DNA of 64,000 nucleotides, from positions 31,210,978 to 31,274,977 of the forward strand of contig CM068553.1 in NCBI GenBank assembly GCA_035048495.1. Direction: 5' to 3'. The notes under the pieces are model-generated. The model searched no databases. It was given only the letters and a program-made list of their open reading frames with translations, and had not been told where the DNA came from. Made by a program: the position numbers and the translations under genes. Of this stretch, positions 1 to 10,480 are shown piece after piece (within the stretch, counting starts at the first letter, position 1; every line of letters begins with the position of its first letter). Origin of the DNA: Euptelea pleiosperma (lineage: Eukaryota; Streptophyta; Magnoliopsida; Ranunculales; Eupteleaceae).

Positions 1-454
1 CTAAACCATTTATTAATGCTTAATTAAGCTACAAATTTGTTTTTTAGCATTTATACATGTCACAAAAGACACATATACCATGAAAATAAGCTTTTAAACC
101 AATTTTAGTACTTAAAATTGGGATTTTGGCACGAGACAATACATTCACCAATGTATCGTCTAAGTACACTTCCCGAACAAGACGTCTCAGCTGATACGAA
201 ATGAGGCGGTACGAGATTTTGAACCATGCATAGCATACAATGGTAAAAAGTTAACTGAAATCAGTATTACAAATTGAATAGGCATACAAGTTGACTGAAG
301 TCAATGTTACAATGTCAAAAATGCACAACAAGCAAGACTAAGTGGATCAGAAATGACCTTAGTCTTGAAGAACAAGTATCAATGAACAAGCTCAAGGAAA
401 GAGGCAATGAGAGCATAACAATCTAACCAGCACATTAGCTGTGAATGTCAGTAC
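1..454. other. Intron (or 3' part) of the minus-strand EXS gene, no exon seen
   Basis: This stretch lies after the donor site of the last visible exon of the EXS gene. I translated the minus strand looking for the next expected EXS segment and found none. It is AT-rich with no transposon that I recognise. The remaining exons probably lie to the left of the window. Confidence 0.5.
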
Positions 455-574
455 CTTCCATATTTCTCTGTGCGTAAGATGATTCTGATCAAGATCAAAT
501 ATTTTTGGATAATAATTCACAGGTGACTGAGCAAAGACCCATAAATTCACTCCCCAAAGCCAAACCATCAAAGT
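455..574 (-). CDS. EXS gene, coding exon 5
   Basis: Forty codons in phase 0. The acceptor is TTGCAG before 574 and the donor GTACTG follows 455. It encodes a membrane segment and the family motif KIFDLDQNHLTHREIWK. Confidence 0.85.
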
Positions 575-1828
575 CTGCAACAGCAGACCAAAAAATAAGG
601 TTTAAAATAAAAGAAAATGAAAGAATCCAACAGATGTAAAATCTTTTATGTGGTCTAAATATGCTTAACAGACATAACCCACCACAAGAAGAAGAGGATT
701 ATAGTACAAAAATGCCTCGTATAGAAATAGATCCCGTAAGTCTGCACTCATTCTCATGACGGAATTCCAACCAATCTGCAACTTAAAGAAATATATCCAA
801 CTAAGAAAATATTTACTTAAAAAAAGAATGATATTCCACCATTCCTTGAGCACCTCAAAATGTAGTATATTTCAACAATTTCCAGACACCTCTTATACAT
901 AGTCTAAGAATAAAAAGGGCAAGAACTGACCCTGCAGCAACTGAAACCCCAGATGAGAAACAGCAATACCTGAAAAACCAATCTTAATTAGATGCCAATC
1001 AATGTGCATGGCAATGGAAAAAGGATATCCACATGAAATATGATGCACCCACAGGCCAGAGATAATTGCTTTGCAGATAATAAAAAAAGACATAAAAGCA
1101 GACAGATGCAGCACTAAAATAATAATAAAAAAAAGGTCACCAACAAATCACGATCATCTGGTAAATGCTGCCCAGATAATGAACTAAGATGAGAGACTCG
1201 TTATGTTCAGGGACCACCTGAGTAGGTGTGAAATTTAGTTTGACAAGGACAGTGCATACTTGCCATCAATCTTGACTGAGAGGCATCAAGGTTTTACTCC
1301 TTTTGAAAGCAAAAGAAAATGGGAACTTAAAATCTTAACATCTTCCCTCCAAGCATACATGTGTTTCATTGATACTGTAGCACTTCGTTATTCATTCACA
1401 CATAAATTAGAGAGAGAGAGAGAGAGAGGAATAAATCATAAGATATAAAAAAAAAAAAAATTCCTTGTATATCATAAGAAACCAAACCTTGAATCTCCAT
1501 AAAAAAATTGGGGACGGCATTATTGCAGGACCATGCATTGGTGAACTTCCACTCTTCATTTCATTTGATTCTACTGAATGCAAAAAACCTTCGTCAACGC
1601 TATTTCCGAGTTCAATTGAACCTAAAATAAGCTCTACAAAATTAGATGCAGATAGGATACCTCTGCCGAATGCAATAGCAAAAAATATAAATATAAATAA
1701 AATAAATATAGTTGGTAAGTTTTCATAGCTCTATTTTTTAATTTACCAAGCTCAGAAAAAACAGGCCTGCTACCAGAACGTCGTAGAAGAGGGCTATTAG
1801 TAGAGATCGTGGCAGGAACTCCAAACAT
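455..1828 (-). CDS. EXS-domain (ERD1/XPR1/SYG1 family) membrane protein, 5' part
   Basis: Five exons on the minus strand join in frame: 1828-1747, 1660-1488, 969-931, 775-683 and 574-455. They give about 168 residues. The N-terminus is a serine-rich soluble segment (SPLLRRSGSRPV), followed by LWRFK and the hydrophobic stretch VLLFLIWGFSCC. Then come the family block MRMSADLRDLFLYEAFLYYN, a second membrane segment (TLMVWLWGVNLWVFA) and KIFDLDQNHLTHREIWK. These blocks match plant EXS proteins without an SPX domain (Arabidopsis At5g35730 type), as I recall that family. Relatives XPR1 and PHO1 export phosphate and yeast Erd1 acts in the Golgi, so a role in phosphate or Golgi membrane function is an inference. 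I chose the start at 1828 because homologues begin MFG; an in-frame ATG at 1843 would add five residues. Most of the EXS domain lies outside the window. The gene is divergent from the CHR10-like gene. Confidence 0.85.
683..775 (-). CDS. EXS gene, coding exon 4
   Basis: Thirty-one codons in phase 0. The acceptor is TTGCAG. Two GTG triplets make the donor ambiguous; I used GTGGGT after LLLV because homologues have four residues before the next T. It encodes IGWNSVMRMSADLRDLFLYE. Confidence 0.85.
931..969 (-). CDS. EXS gene, coding exon 3 (39 nt)
   Basis: A short 13-codon exon encoding VLLFLIWGFSCCR, the first membrane segment. The acceptor is TTTCAG and the donor GTCAGT. Its phase fits both neighbours, and homologues have the same hydrophobic block at this point. 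Confidence 0.8.
1409..1429. repeat. GA microsatellite in EXS intron
   Basis: About ten GA units (the opposite strand reads CT) between exons 2 and 3 of the EXS gene. Confidence 0.9.
1488..1660 (-). CDS. EXS gene, coding exon 2
   Basis: 173 nt: two bases complete a glycine codon with exon 1, then 57 codons follow. It runs from ILSASNFVEL to PSPIFLWRFK. The acceptor is CAGAG at 1661-1662 and the donor GTTTGG. An alternative AG two bases upstream would put the frame into a stop. Confidence 0.8.
1747..1828 (-). CDS. EXS gene, coding exon 1
   Basis: It encodes MFGVPATISTNSPLLRRSGS and a few more residues, ending in phase 1 at donor GTAAAT. An in-frame TAA lies upstream of the ATG at 1843, so the coding start must be 1843 or 1828. 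A good acceptor-like TTACTATAG a little upstream suggests that a leader intron is possible. Confidence 0.75.
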
Positions 1829-1843
1829 AGGTGAAGATAGCAT

Positions 1844-2101
1844 ATGCAATGCCTCTTATGCTTCTCAGCCTATAGTAACAACCTGCATGCAGAAAGTTGT
1901 TCAGGTGCTCTGTCTGGTGCTTTAAGTGCTAGCGTAAGTGCTGCCCAGCAAACGTACCACCCAAAAGGGAGACGATAAGAAATATCAAAAATGGACCTAG
2001 AGCCAGCTAACAAAAGACATGAAGAGACTTTTTCCTTAAAACGAAAAGTCAAAATCAAGAAGCAATGCAAAGCCTTTCTCTAAATTCTTTTACCATTAAA
2101 C
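1844..2101 (-). promoter_or_regulatory. 5' flank or leader of the EXS gene
   Basis: Sequence directly upstream of the EXS start codon and before the LINE insertion. It contains acceptor-like sites on the minus strand, so it may be the end of a leader intron rather than a promoter. No TATA box is convincing. Confidence 0.35.
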
Positions 2102-2115
2102 AAAAGCCAATAGTT

Positions 2116-3165
2116 CATCTTGTTAACTGGTCTCGGATTTGCAAACCAGTTAAAGAAGGCGGGCTCGGTGTGCGTCGTATCAAACTCATGAACAATGCCC
2201 TGTTGGGTAAGTGGTTATAGAGGTTTTGTGATGAGAGGGAAAGCTTATGGAGAAGAGTGATTTCAGCCAAGCAAGGAGTCGATTCCTTCGGTTGGGATAG
2301 TAGGGTCCCAAACTCGTCCTGTGGGATAGGGATGTGGAGAGGCATTTCCAAGCTGCTTGGGAAGATCAGGAACGGTAGCAAATTCATTGTGGGCAGTGGC
2401 AATACGGTTAGATTTTGGGAAGATAGATGGTGTGGGGACCTCTCTCTTAAAGAGGAATTCCCATCGATCTACGCCATTTCGAACCACAAAAGTGAATCTG
2501 TTCGTGCTATGTCCACTCTAGAGGGGGGCATTCTGTCGTGGGATCTTGGTTTAAGAAGGCGGATTAATGATTGGGAGATGGACACTTTGGCCTCTCTTCT
2601 GAACCAACTTGATGGGGTCAAGTTGTTAGACAGTGCCAAGTACTCTAAATGGTGGTTAGAGGACCCTACGGGGAGATTCTCGGTCAGATCCTTCTATTCC
2701 ACTTTGGTGGGCCACAATCATAGTGCATTCTCCACAAAGAGCTTGTGGAGGACCCCTATCCCTTCCAAAGTCATCTTTTTCTCCTGGTGCGCGATGTTGG
2801 ATAAGATTCTGTCCATGGAGAAGTTGAGGAAGCGCGGCCTCCAGTTGCCTAGCAGATGTATCTTATGCCGGAGTGCTGAGGAAACCACCGATCACATACT
2901 CATCCATTGCAACGTATCCAGAAGTATTTGGGATAGATTCCTAAGTCTCTTTGGCATTTCTTGGGTCCTCCCCCACTCTGTGTTAGAAACTTTCAGGAGT
3001 TGGCATTCTAAAGCCTTCTCTGAGAGCGGCCGTGTGCTTTGGAGGCTTATTCTGCACGCCTTTTGTTGGGAGCTGTGGAAAGAAAGAAATCGTCGAATTT
3101 TCGAAGAGAAGGAAGCCAAGGTCGATGAGATAATCATGAATATCAAAGCCACGCTGTATCATTGA
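2116..3165 (+). pseudogene. LINE ORF2 C-terminus (zf-RVT domain), broken
   Basis: This is the C-terminal part of a LINE reverse transcriptase. From 2257 it is open for 302 codons, but in the same frame upstream a TAG at 2218-2220 replaces a tryptophan codon that is present in the sister copy. The zinc-binding zf-RVT region is clear: RCILCRSAEETTDHILIHC gives the C-x2-C and H-x3-H/C pattern. A TGA at 3163 cuts the frame early; the same frame continues with [12 protein letters not shown], as in the sister copy. It has no catalytic RT domain and cannot be functional alone. Confidence 0.88.
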
Positions 3166-3385
3166 AGCTTAGTCATCCCTGTGGTCAAAGGGTTTAGATT
3201 TGAGGACTTTGTCTTCCGGTGGGACCGCCTGATCCTATCTTAGTTTGTCCCCTCTGTGTTTTGGCCTAGTTGGGGGGGCGGTTTTTGTTGTCAGTTGCCG
3301 ATCGGGGGAGTCTTTGTATAGTCTTTTGTTAGGGCCTTCTCAGCCCTCTTTAATAAATTCATCTTTTACCGATCAAAAAAAAAAA
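2116..3385 (+). mobile_element. 5'-truncated L1-type LINE, 1.27 kb
   Basis: Only the last part of ORF2 and the 3' tail remain. The element is bounded by the same 14 bp, aaaagccaatagtt, at 2102-2115 and 3386-3399, which is a target-site duplication. It ends in TTTTACCGATC followed by an A tract. Reading frame 1 starts at the cut and matches the C-terminal third of the longer LINE at 26.4-32.5 kb, so both belong to one family. It sits about 0.27 kb upstream of the EXS start codon, in the divergent intergenic region. Confidence 0.92.
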
Positions 3386-3399
3386 AAAAGCCAATAGTT

Positions 3400-4082
3400 A
3401 CAACTTGCAAGCACAAACATTTTGCCAAATTCTTCAGCATAAACAGAAGCCTGACCCACAATGGTGATTCAATCTCTCAAAGAACTAGGAATTCCTAACC
3501 TACCTCACAATACACACCCTTAAATTCGTCCATGTTGCCAGAATTGAAAGGTATAGAGGATTTTGTGCTTTGTTGGAGTGACATTGTACATGGGTCCCAT
3601 ATGCGGAACGACAAAACTTCAGCCATTAAATAAACTAGTAATTAATAGACCGTGCTCAGCATGGGCAGCATTAAAGGAGAAAACATTTCTAAAAAAAAAC
3701 TTATATTTGAATGATGGATCATGATAAAGAAAAAGTAGTGTGAATAGGTCATGGAAGCTTAATGCGTATATATATATATACATTCCTTTTTGGATTTGCA
3801 CGCTTCAATGTCAAAATATGCTTATTGGGCCATGCAGAAGATCTACACATCAGAGTCTAAAATAGCAGAAAGTAGCCTCACAATGCCAAAAAAAATTGAA
3901 ATATGACAGCAATCAATGTTTTGCAAATTTCCATAAATATTAGTCTCAGAAGTATAGAACAGCTCTCTGAAACCAGATCAACCCACGCCCCTCTTTGTTT
4001 GTCTTTGCCCTTCACACAACGCTAACCTAAGCATTATTAAAGAGTAGAACCTTGATGACGGAGGCCCATCATCAACGTTATG
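3400..4082. other. Intergenic, nothing recognised
   Basis: AT-rich sequence with a short (TA)n run near 3768-3781. There is no coding potential with family similarity that I recognise. Confidence 0.5.
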
Positions 4083-4300
4083 GACAATAGTGTAATCCAC
4101 GTGGCACACTCTTAGAGACTTCTGACCAAATAGATGGTTGGCCCATCCCTAGGTAGACCTAAATTCCAAAAATCAGCCTGATTAGTGATTTCTAACCTTT
4201 TGAATTAGTACCCCAAATAATGGTCAAAATCCAGGGTTAAAAATAAACCATGGAAAAGACTAATTCAATGGATAGAAATCATGGATCATTCCGTGGTTCC
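4083..4300. mobile_element. MITE fragment (G-box terminal-arm family), one arm
   Basis: One terminal arm of the repeat family also seen at 6947, 15113 and 44125. It reads ccacgtggcacactcttag, then ctgacc, then catccctaggtagacct, then the core agcctgattagtgattt. No opposite arm is evident downstream, so this copy is truncated or very diverged. Confidence 0.65.
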
Positions 4301-5939
4301 AACTTGGCTTATGATTTGGAATAACTGCTTGACCACTTACTGTAAAAAAACACATGACCAAATATCAAAAACTCATTAATAAACTTGGAAGTTGGATGTC
4401 AGTCGTCAAAATCAGATTGGCTGATTTTTATATTAAGTCACAAAATTGATAAAAATTTATCGACTGGACAATGAACAATTTCAAGTCTGAGTATTGAATA
4501 TAGTTGGTAAAATATCTACTCCATACCCCATTTATAAAACCCAAAGGAATGCCCTTCAGTTACTTTTTAACATTACGTATTTACAACTAAAACTCTTCAT
4601 CATCCACCATTGACCTAGTTACATGTATTGACCACCTCCCCAAATGACCAGTGTAATTTACACACTGGATAACACCTCTACCATCTGGGTCGTCTGGCAA
4701 GTCAATAATATTGATGCTACCAGCATCGAGATGAAATGATCCCATTCATTCTTTTGTCAAATTCAGACAATGCCCCATTAGCACGATATGAAGTGCAGGA
4801 TTTTCGACAACTACCAAATTTTTTTGACTCAAATTCATCTAATTGTGAGTTCCGGTCTTTTGTGACTGATTCCATAATTCTGTTGTGAGTCTTGTGACTC
4901 CATCTCCAAAGCCATTTAACCAACCGGGCTGAAAGTGTGAAACATTGATTGCATCCTGTGATAATCCACTCAAAAATAGCGAATGTCGAAAGTAGTGAAT
5001 CAATTTAGAGAATTAAATGGGATTTTCTCTCAGAAACTGATCATGTGTAATGATTGTGTTGTAATACACGTGTATAGTACCTTGCAAATTTCAAAATTAA
5101 CCCATCTTAGAATTTGATTTGCGGAAAAACAATTAAGAGTATGCAATACATAAAAAATTATGAAGAAAACATGGTTGTGTGAGTGAATAGAGTAACTTGC
5201 AAATGAGTTTGTCAGGAGGAGTGGAGTAATTGCGGGTAGTCTTATGCCCACAATATTAAAAGAGATATGTGTCTTATGAAGACTAATCCCATAATAGTTG
5301 AATGTGTTTACTCCTTTTTGCATTGTATTAAAGATAGAATTCTCAATTTAAAAAAAGTTGAGGAGCTTCATCGTTCTAAGAAGAGATAAAAGTATTTAAA
5401 AGAAAAAGAATATATGAAATCTGAATCACAAATTTCAAGGAATAATGCATCACCTATATTAATCTTGAAATAATCATAACTCAAACAAAATTTTCTTATG
5501 GAAAAAATCATCATAATTCAGATAAAGCATCTTCCAATCTTATGGAAAAAAAAATTGTAATTTTGTATTAAATGTAATTAAAATAAAAGAATGATGAATA
5601 AAAATTGAAGAAAAAACAAGTGCAAGTACAAATGAAGAGACAAACTCATGAAATCGACTCTGATCGTACTGATCCGTCCACATTCAATTTATGGTTAAAA
5701 GAAAAAATGGATTATCTAAGAATTCTCTACAACTCAAATGTCAAACCCCAACTTACAGTAAATTTGAGAAGAAGACATGATTTCCCTAGAGTCTCCGATT
5801 AACAGAAGCATGAACGATTAATCGTTGTTTAAAAAAAATTAAAAAAAAATTGAATCCAGTCACTCAAAGCCTCCTGAAATCCTCGAATCCGACAGACTAA
5901 AACCACCAATGTGGTTTTACCAAAAACCCCAAACTGATG
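4301..5939. other. Intergenic, nothing recognised
   Basis: AT-rich DNA with no supported gene, RNA or transposon. Short open frames here have no recognisable similarity. Confidence 0.5.
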
Positions 5940-6480
5940 GTTTAGGGTTTCAGGCGTTAGAGATTGAAATGTGGGTCGGATGAAAAACAACCAAAATCGT
6001 GGGTTGGAGAAACTCAGAAGTCAGGTGAGGGAAAATAGAAGAGTACCTCTTCGTGAAACCCTCTTCGTCTTGCACAATCGTTTGTTCTTCTTCGTTTGAA
6101 ACCCTATGACTGCATTTGGTTCGGCCTTTTCCTGGAAAAGAAAACAAATTCCCGGAAAAGGATGACTTATTCATGTTTGGTTGACTGTTTAGGACGTGGG
6201 TCCCACAGAAAACCACTTCCGCAGTTCCGCACGCCCCTTTTTATAACCGAATACGACTTCCGCTATTCAGAAGCGGAAGTCGAATTTCCAATTTCAGCAA
6301 GTCTCGTGTCTCTCCCAAGGTCCTTCACGGGTCTCTCTCTCTCTCTCTCTCTTCTATAATCTTCTCTCCGCCGGAGATCAAGCCCTCCATCGCCGGATTT
6401 ATCGGAGTCGATGGTGAAGTGCTCCGGCCCTAAGGAGTCCCCAACATTGATGAAGAAGGAGTTCTGTTGAGGTGGGACTG
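5940..6480. promoter_or_regulatory. Possible promoter or leader region, CT-repeat and hairpin
   Basis: This block differs from its AT-rich surroundings. On the minus strand it has a purine-rich leader-like stretch ending in GAAGAG|GTACTC, which could be the donor of a 5' untranslated exon of the EXS gene. On the plus strand there is a perfect 11-bp inverted repeat (6254-6264 and 6272-6282, loop of 7), then a (CT)n tract at about 6337-6352 and a GC-richer stretch. The roles are inferred only; it could also be a captured gene fragment. Confidence 0.3.
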
Positions 6481-6946
6481 AGACCCAACTCCCATCTCTG
6501 AGATTTGCTAGCGTTATGTCTTGTTGGATCGTATAACTGATATTACCTGAGGGTCTGTATGTTCTCCAAATCTCAAATTACGACCATTCAAAGGTTCTGG
6601 ATACGGAGGGAGCCTAAAGATCTTCATCCTTCAAACTGATATCAAGCTCTGACACGGAGGGTAGTGATTGAACTGATATCAAGCTCTTCATCCTTCAAAA
6701 GATTACGAAACCCATTCATCTGCTGAATCTACAAGCACTTCTTCACATCCACCATAATCCCACGAACACGATCCCCCTCTCCCTATCTATCAAGCCCTCA
6801 ACTAGATCTTTTTCTCTTTTTGCCTTTATCATTACTTTGTCTGCTGCCTCTGGCAGTGCATATGCAAGAAAACTTGTCTGACCTCCGACTTCTCCCTAGT
6901 TAGACAAGCATTGTTTTTTAACTTTGGGTTGTGATGTATTATGCAA
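6481..6946. other. Intergenic, nothing recognised
   Basis: I see no gene or known repeat here. It contains short internal echoes (tgatatcaagctctga and tgatatcaagctcttc), a minor local duplication. Confidence 0.45.
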
Positions 6947-7266
6947 CAACGCACAATACGAGCCACGTGGCACACGCTTAGTGGATTTTGACCGTATGGA
7001 TGTTTGGCCAGTTCCTCGGTGGACCTTTAAACCAAAATCAGCCTGTAGTGATTTCTAAAGAGATTCGATTGAAGTTATTTTTCATGAGTTGATTTCAACG
7101 GTAGGAATTTGAGCATTATTGAGCGTTATTTGGGTGCAAGGATCCAAAGGTTGTAAATCACTAATCAGGATAATATTTGGTTTGTAGGTCCACTGAGGGA
7201 CTGGCCAAAACATCCATACGGTCATCATCCACTAAGAGTGTGCCACGTGACTTGTATCTTACGTTG
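6947..7266. mobile_element. MITE with long terminal inverted repeats
   Basis: A fold-back element of about 320 bp. The left arm reads gccacgtggcacacgctta, then gaccgtatggatgtttggcc. The right arm is its reverse complement, ending in gtgccacgtgacttg. Arms of about 110-120 bp are separated by a short middle. Each arm begins near a CACGTG palindrome. No ORF is present, so it is non-autonomous. A clear TSD was not found. It lies about 4.2 kb upstream of the CHR10-like start. Confidence 0.75.
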
Positions 7267-7789
7267 TACGCTGTGAGAGAAGTTTTACTCAAATTCAAGG
7301 AATAAAAAGTCTGTTATTCAAGAAGTTTTACTCAAATGCAAGGCATAAAAAGTCCATTATTGAAGAAGCTCGTGAGATTAAAAATGGAAATAAAAACTCC
7401 CACTAATCTGTTGAGAAGAGACCTAGCGTTTGGAATGGGAGACGTATTGTTGGAAAAAGACTAAAACTACCATTAATTATTACTAACAGAAAAAATAAAA
7501 AAATAAAATATATGTCAAGGATATTTTATGGAACTGTTGAAAAAGATGGAGAGAGCGCCATGGTGGAGGGCTCTCTTTACTATAGAAGTACTAGTAATCA
7601 AAACCCAACCGTGCTGAGCACGAGCACGGGTACAAATAAAAATTGGCGTATTCTGTTAGATACCAAAATATCCAAAAATTATGATGTAAACAAAATTAAT
7701 ATATTAATCTGTCAATAAAAAAAAATATGTTCTTTACAACCAACATGATCTGGTATGAAAATGTCTTGGATAAAAGCAACAATTTCAAA
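7267..7789. other. Intergenic, nothing recognised
   Basis: AT-rich sequence with no supported feature. Confidence 0.45.
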
Positions 7790-9400
7790 TGACGAATTTT
7801 TTTTCTTTTGTAATTAACACATCATATATTAAAGAGATGAGGAAAAAAAAAATGGGGGGCTTCCACAACTTCCACCGAAGCAAAGAGCCAGCTAGGAAAG
7901 TTTGAGGTCCATATATATGGACCCATAAAAGATGATGCTTTCCTAGCCAAAGTATGGGCTGTGATATTTGCAGCTCTCTTAATATACACAAAATGAACTA
8001 AAGCGAATAAAGAACAAAAGTCCAAAATATCTTTTGCCCGGGCTATAGAGGAGATACCCAGTGCAAGGGATCGGTATTCTAACCGATCAACAACAAGCTT
8101 TGCATCTGCTTCCACAATTAGTTCTCCTGAATAGAATTGAGCACCCACCTGAAGACCCCATCTCCTAGCTCTGACTTCTGCTTCTTCTGCAGATTCTGCC
8201 ATTCCATTGAAACCTCTTGCCATAACAATTTGACTTGTGTGATCACGTAAAGTTAACCCGAAATTGGCTAATTTTTTGGTTCGTGAACTCCAAGTTGCAT
8301 CTGAGTTAAGCTTTAGGATCCCTGCCGGAGATAGAGTCCATAAAGACAAACTAGTATTTTTGGTTTGGCTAGGAGGGTTGCTTTGGAGATAGGAGGGAAT
8401 GGTTTTCATAATGGTCAGAGGATTTTTGGATGAGGATGAATGTATTACGTCATTTCTGAGAAACACAGACGCCACATGAGAGTACAAATGTAGAGACAGG
8501 AGTAGGTGTCCACAAGTGGTTGGGAATGGTGATTGGATATGAGTGAAAAGATCCATTCTCGGATGTCGGATTCGTTTCATTGTTCCAGGCAGAAGCTTAA
8601 TGGGCTAGCAAACCATACTTTTTTATTGCGGGAACAAGGAAGATGGCATGAATGTTGGTTTCCTTGGGGTGATGACATCTCGGGCATTGAGCAGGAATAA
8701 AGGGAATCCTAGAATGCAATAAGCCTCGAGAAAGAAGAATATTTATGTAGAATTTCCAAAGAAACAGTTGGATTCTGAATGGGAGTCGAAGCTTCCATAT
8801 GCTATTCCATATATGGGACTGGTGACAGGTAGAGGTGGAGAGTTGCATGCTTTGCACCAGAGTTCTGTAATTTGTTTTTACAAAGAATGTACCATTTTGA
8901 TGAGCGTTGTTTTTCCCGCTTGAGAGAGACATTTTGCTCGCCAACCAATGGTAAGTTGTATGATTCGGTCCACACAATTCTGAACAGCCTTTGTTTGGGA
9001 TTTCCCCACAAACAGGGGTGTGTGCCCAAGTATTTTTCCGAGATTCGATACGAGTGATGAAGGCTATCGCTTTTCTTTGACGGTGATGGATGTTCGAGTT
9101 CAAATGAAGACTAGATTTTTCAAAATTGATTTGTTGCCCTGACAATTCGCATAAATGGTCCAGTAGATCCCTAATATTGTGAGCCTCTACCATATTTGTT
9201 TGGCTGAATATCATGCAGTTGTCTACGAAAAAGATACGAGAGATATGATGGTTTCCTCTTCTCAATTTTATATTGTAAATATATGTAATGAATATTTTCA
9301 TATTCAATTTGGCAAAGATTCTTTTTGACATAAAAACATTATTGTAACCGTTCCTACAAGCACCAGTGTAGTGTGGAGATGTCATGGTATGCATACTTCG
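7790..9400 (-). mobile_element. Decayed LINE (RT end, zf-RVT, RNase H)
   Basis: On the minus strand the order is the end of a reverse transcriptase, a zf-RVT zinc segment, then an RNase H domain, as in plant L1 elements that carry a C-terminal RNase H. The RT part (9394-8597) keeps a degraded catalytic region, where FVDNCMIF stands in place of the usual F-A-D-D-x-x-(I/L)-F. It includes LPFRIQLFLWKF and the zinc motif CPRCHHPKETNIH. It is broken by frameshifts. The 3' end lies near the poly-T of the plus strand at about 7797-7806. TSDs are not clear. This is a different LINE family from the one at 2.1 and 26.4 kb. Confidence 0.75.
7822..8580 (-). pseudogene. LINE-derived RNase H domain, open reading frame
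   Basis: An open frame of 252 codons whose C-terminal half is an RNase H-like fold (RVT_3 type). The expected acidic residues are visible: D in LNSDATW, E in EEAEVRA and D in EADAKLVVD. The late histidine is in ANITAHTLARKAS. The domain cleaves RNA in RNA:DNA hybrids during reverse transcription. The frame is still open although the RT upstream of it is broken. I treat it as a transposon relic, because it directly continues the decayed LINE. Confidence 0.7.
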
Positions 9401-9409
9401 GCGACTACT

Positions 9410-10480
9410 TGAAGACTAGAAGACAGAGGCATCAAGAATCAGACGGTTGACGACATAAGTCATTTGAGTAACTGCTTATTTGCCAGTTAAAGATCGTGTA
9501 TACTCGATTACGAAGGTAAGTGTCTTCGTGGCCATAGGAATAGGTTTAAAATGAATAAAATATAATGATCAAACCTAGTCATTTGACAGACCCGAGCCTG
9601 AGTCAAAGATTTTGACTAATGGGAGAGTCTGATCGATTGGAACTTGTCCAATCGATTGGACATAGCCTAATCGATTTGAGGACTCTGTGTAATCGATTAG
9701 AAGCTACGAGGCAGAAACTTATTTTAGTAAAATCGATTGGAGGATTCTGTGTAATCGATTGGAGTCTGTGAGACATAACTTGTTTAAAGCCAAATCAATT
9801 GGAGACTCTGTGAAATCGATCGGAGCCTTTGGGACAAAATCTTATTTGAGTCCAATCTATTGGAGACCTATGTGTAATCGATCGAAGCCTACGGAACATG
9901 AAACTTATTGAGGCCAATTGATTAGACCAATAGTACAGTCGATTGGATTTTGCACGAACTTAATCTTTCTCGGATCCAAATTTATTCGTTCCACTATCCC
10001 ACATTCTACACGACTCAGGGTCACGAATTTTATAAATACAACCCTTTTATACATTCTCTAAACACACACAAAGACACAGAGTGACTCAATCTTTCAAGAG
10101 AGAGAATAAATTGTTTATTTATTAGAGTGTCCATTTGAAGAGCAATAAGCTTGTTTCTTATTCACATTTTGCGAGCTTGTTCCTCTTCTTGATCAAAGCT
10201 AAGTGCTTGATCCATTTCTCAGCTTAGGTCTTTCACTCATATGTTCGACCTCGTAGCACGAGTGTACCAGTGTGACTCAACACCTTTTGAGTAATATAGG
10301 GTTCAGGGTGTACCGAATCCTTCACCTTCTGCAAATGTGGGAGTGTCGAGAGTTACGATCGGAGGAGTCGATCAACGGTAGGTTTGTGGTGTATCAAACT
10401 GAATAAGCGGACAATGCTTCTTGGTTTGAAAGATGCGCGTGGATTCATAGCGTTGATTCAGAGGACGTGGACGCATCGGC
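9410..10480. mobile_element. LTR-like block, unclassified
   Basis: A block of about 1 kb that looks like an old LTR or retroelement leader. It has a repeat-rich first half, then a TATA-like tttataaataca at about 10029, an AC-rich stretch, and a moderately GC-richer end with cggaggagtcgatcaacggt, similar to 3' parts of copia LTRs as I remember them. I found neither a flanking TSD nor a PBS, so the class and borders are uncertain. Confidence 0.35.
9630..9950. repeat. Degenerate tandem repeat, ATCGATTGGA core, about 63-bp period
   Basis: About twelve copies of ATCGATTGG or near variants occur in 320 bp, arranged as pairs within a higher-order unit of about 63 bp (core, gactctgtgt, core, then cagaaacttattt). 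About five units can be traced, each diverged. I find no open coding sense in it. Confidence 0.75.

Noticed and set aside
6411..6470. Possible 19-codon ORF (MVKCSGPKESPT) after a CT-rich leader
   Set aside because: Too short, no homology or downstream gene; leader-like sequence alone is not enough.
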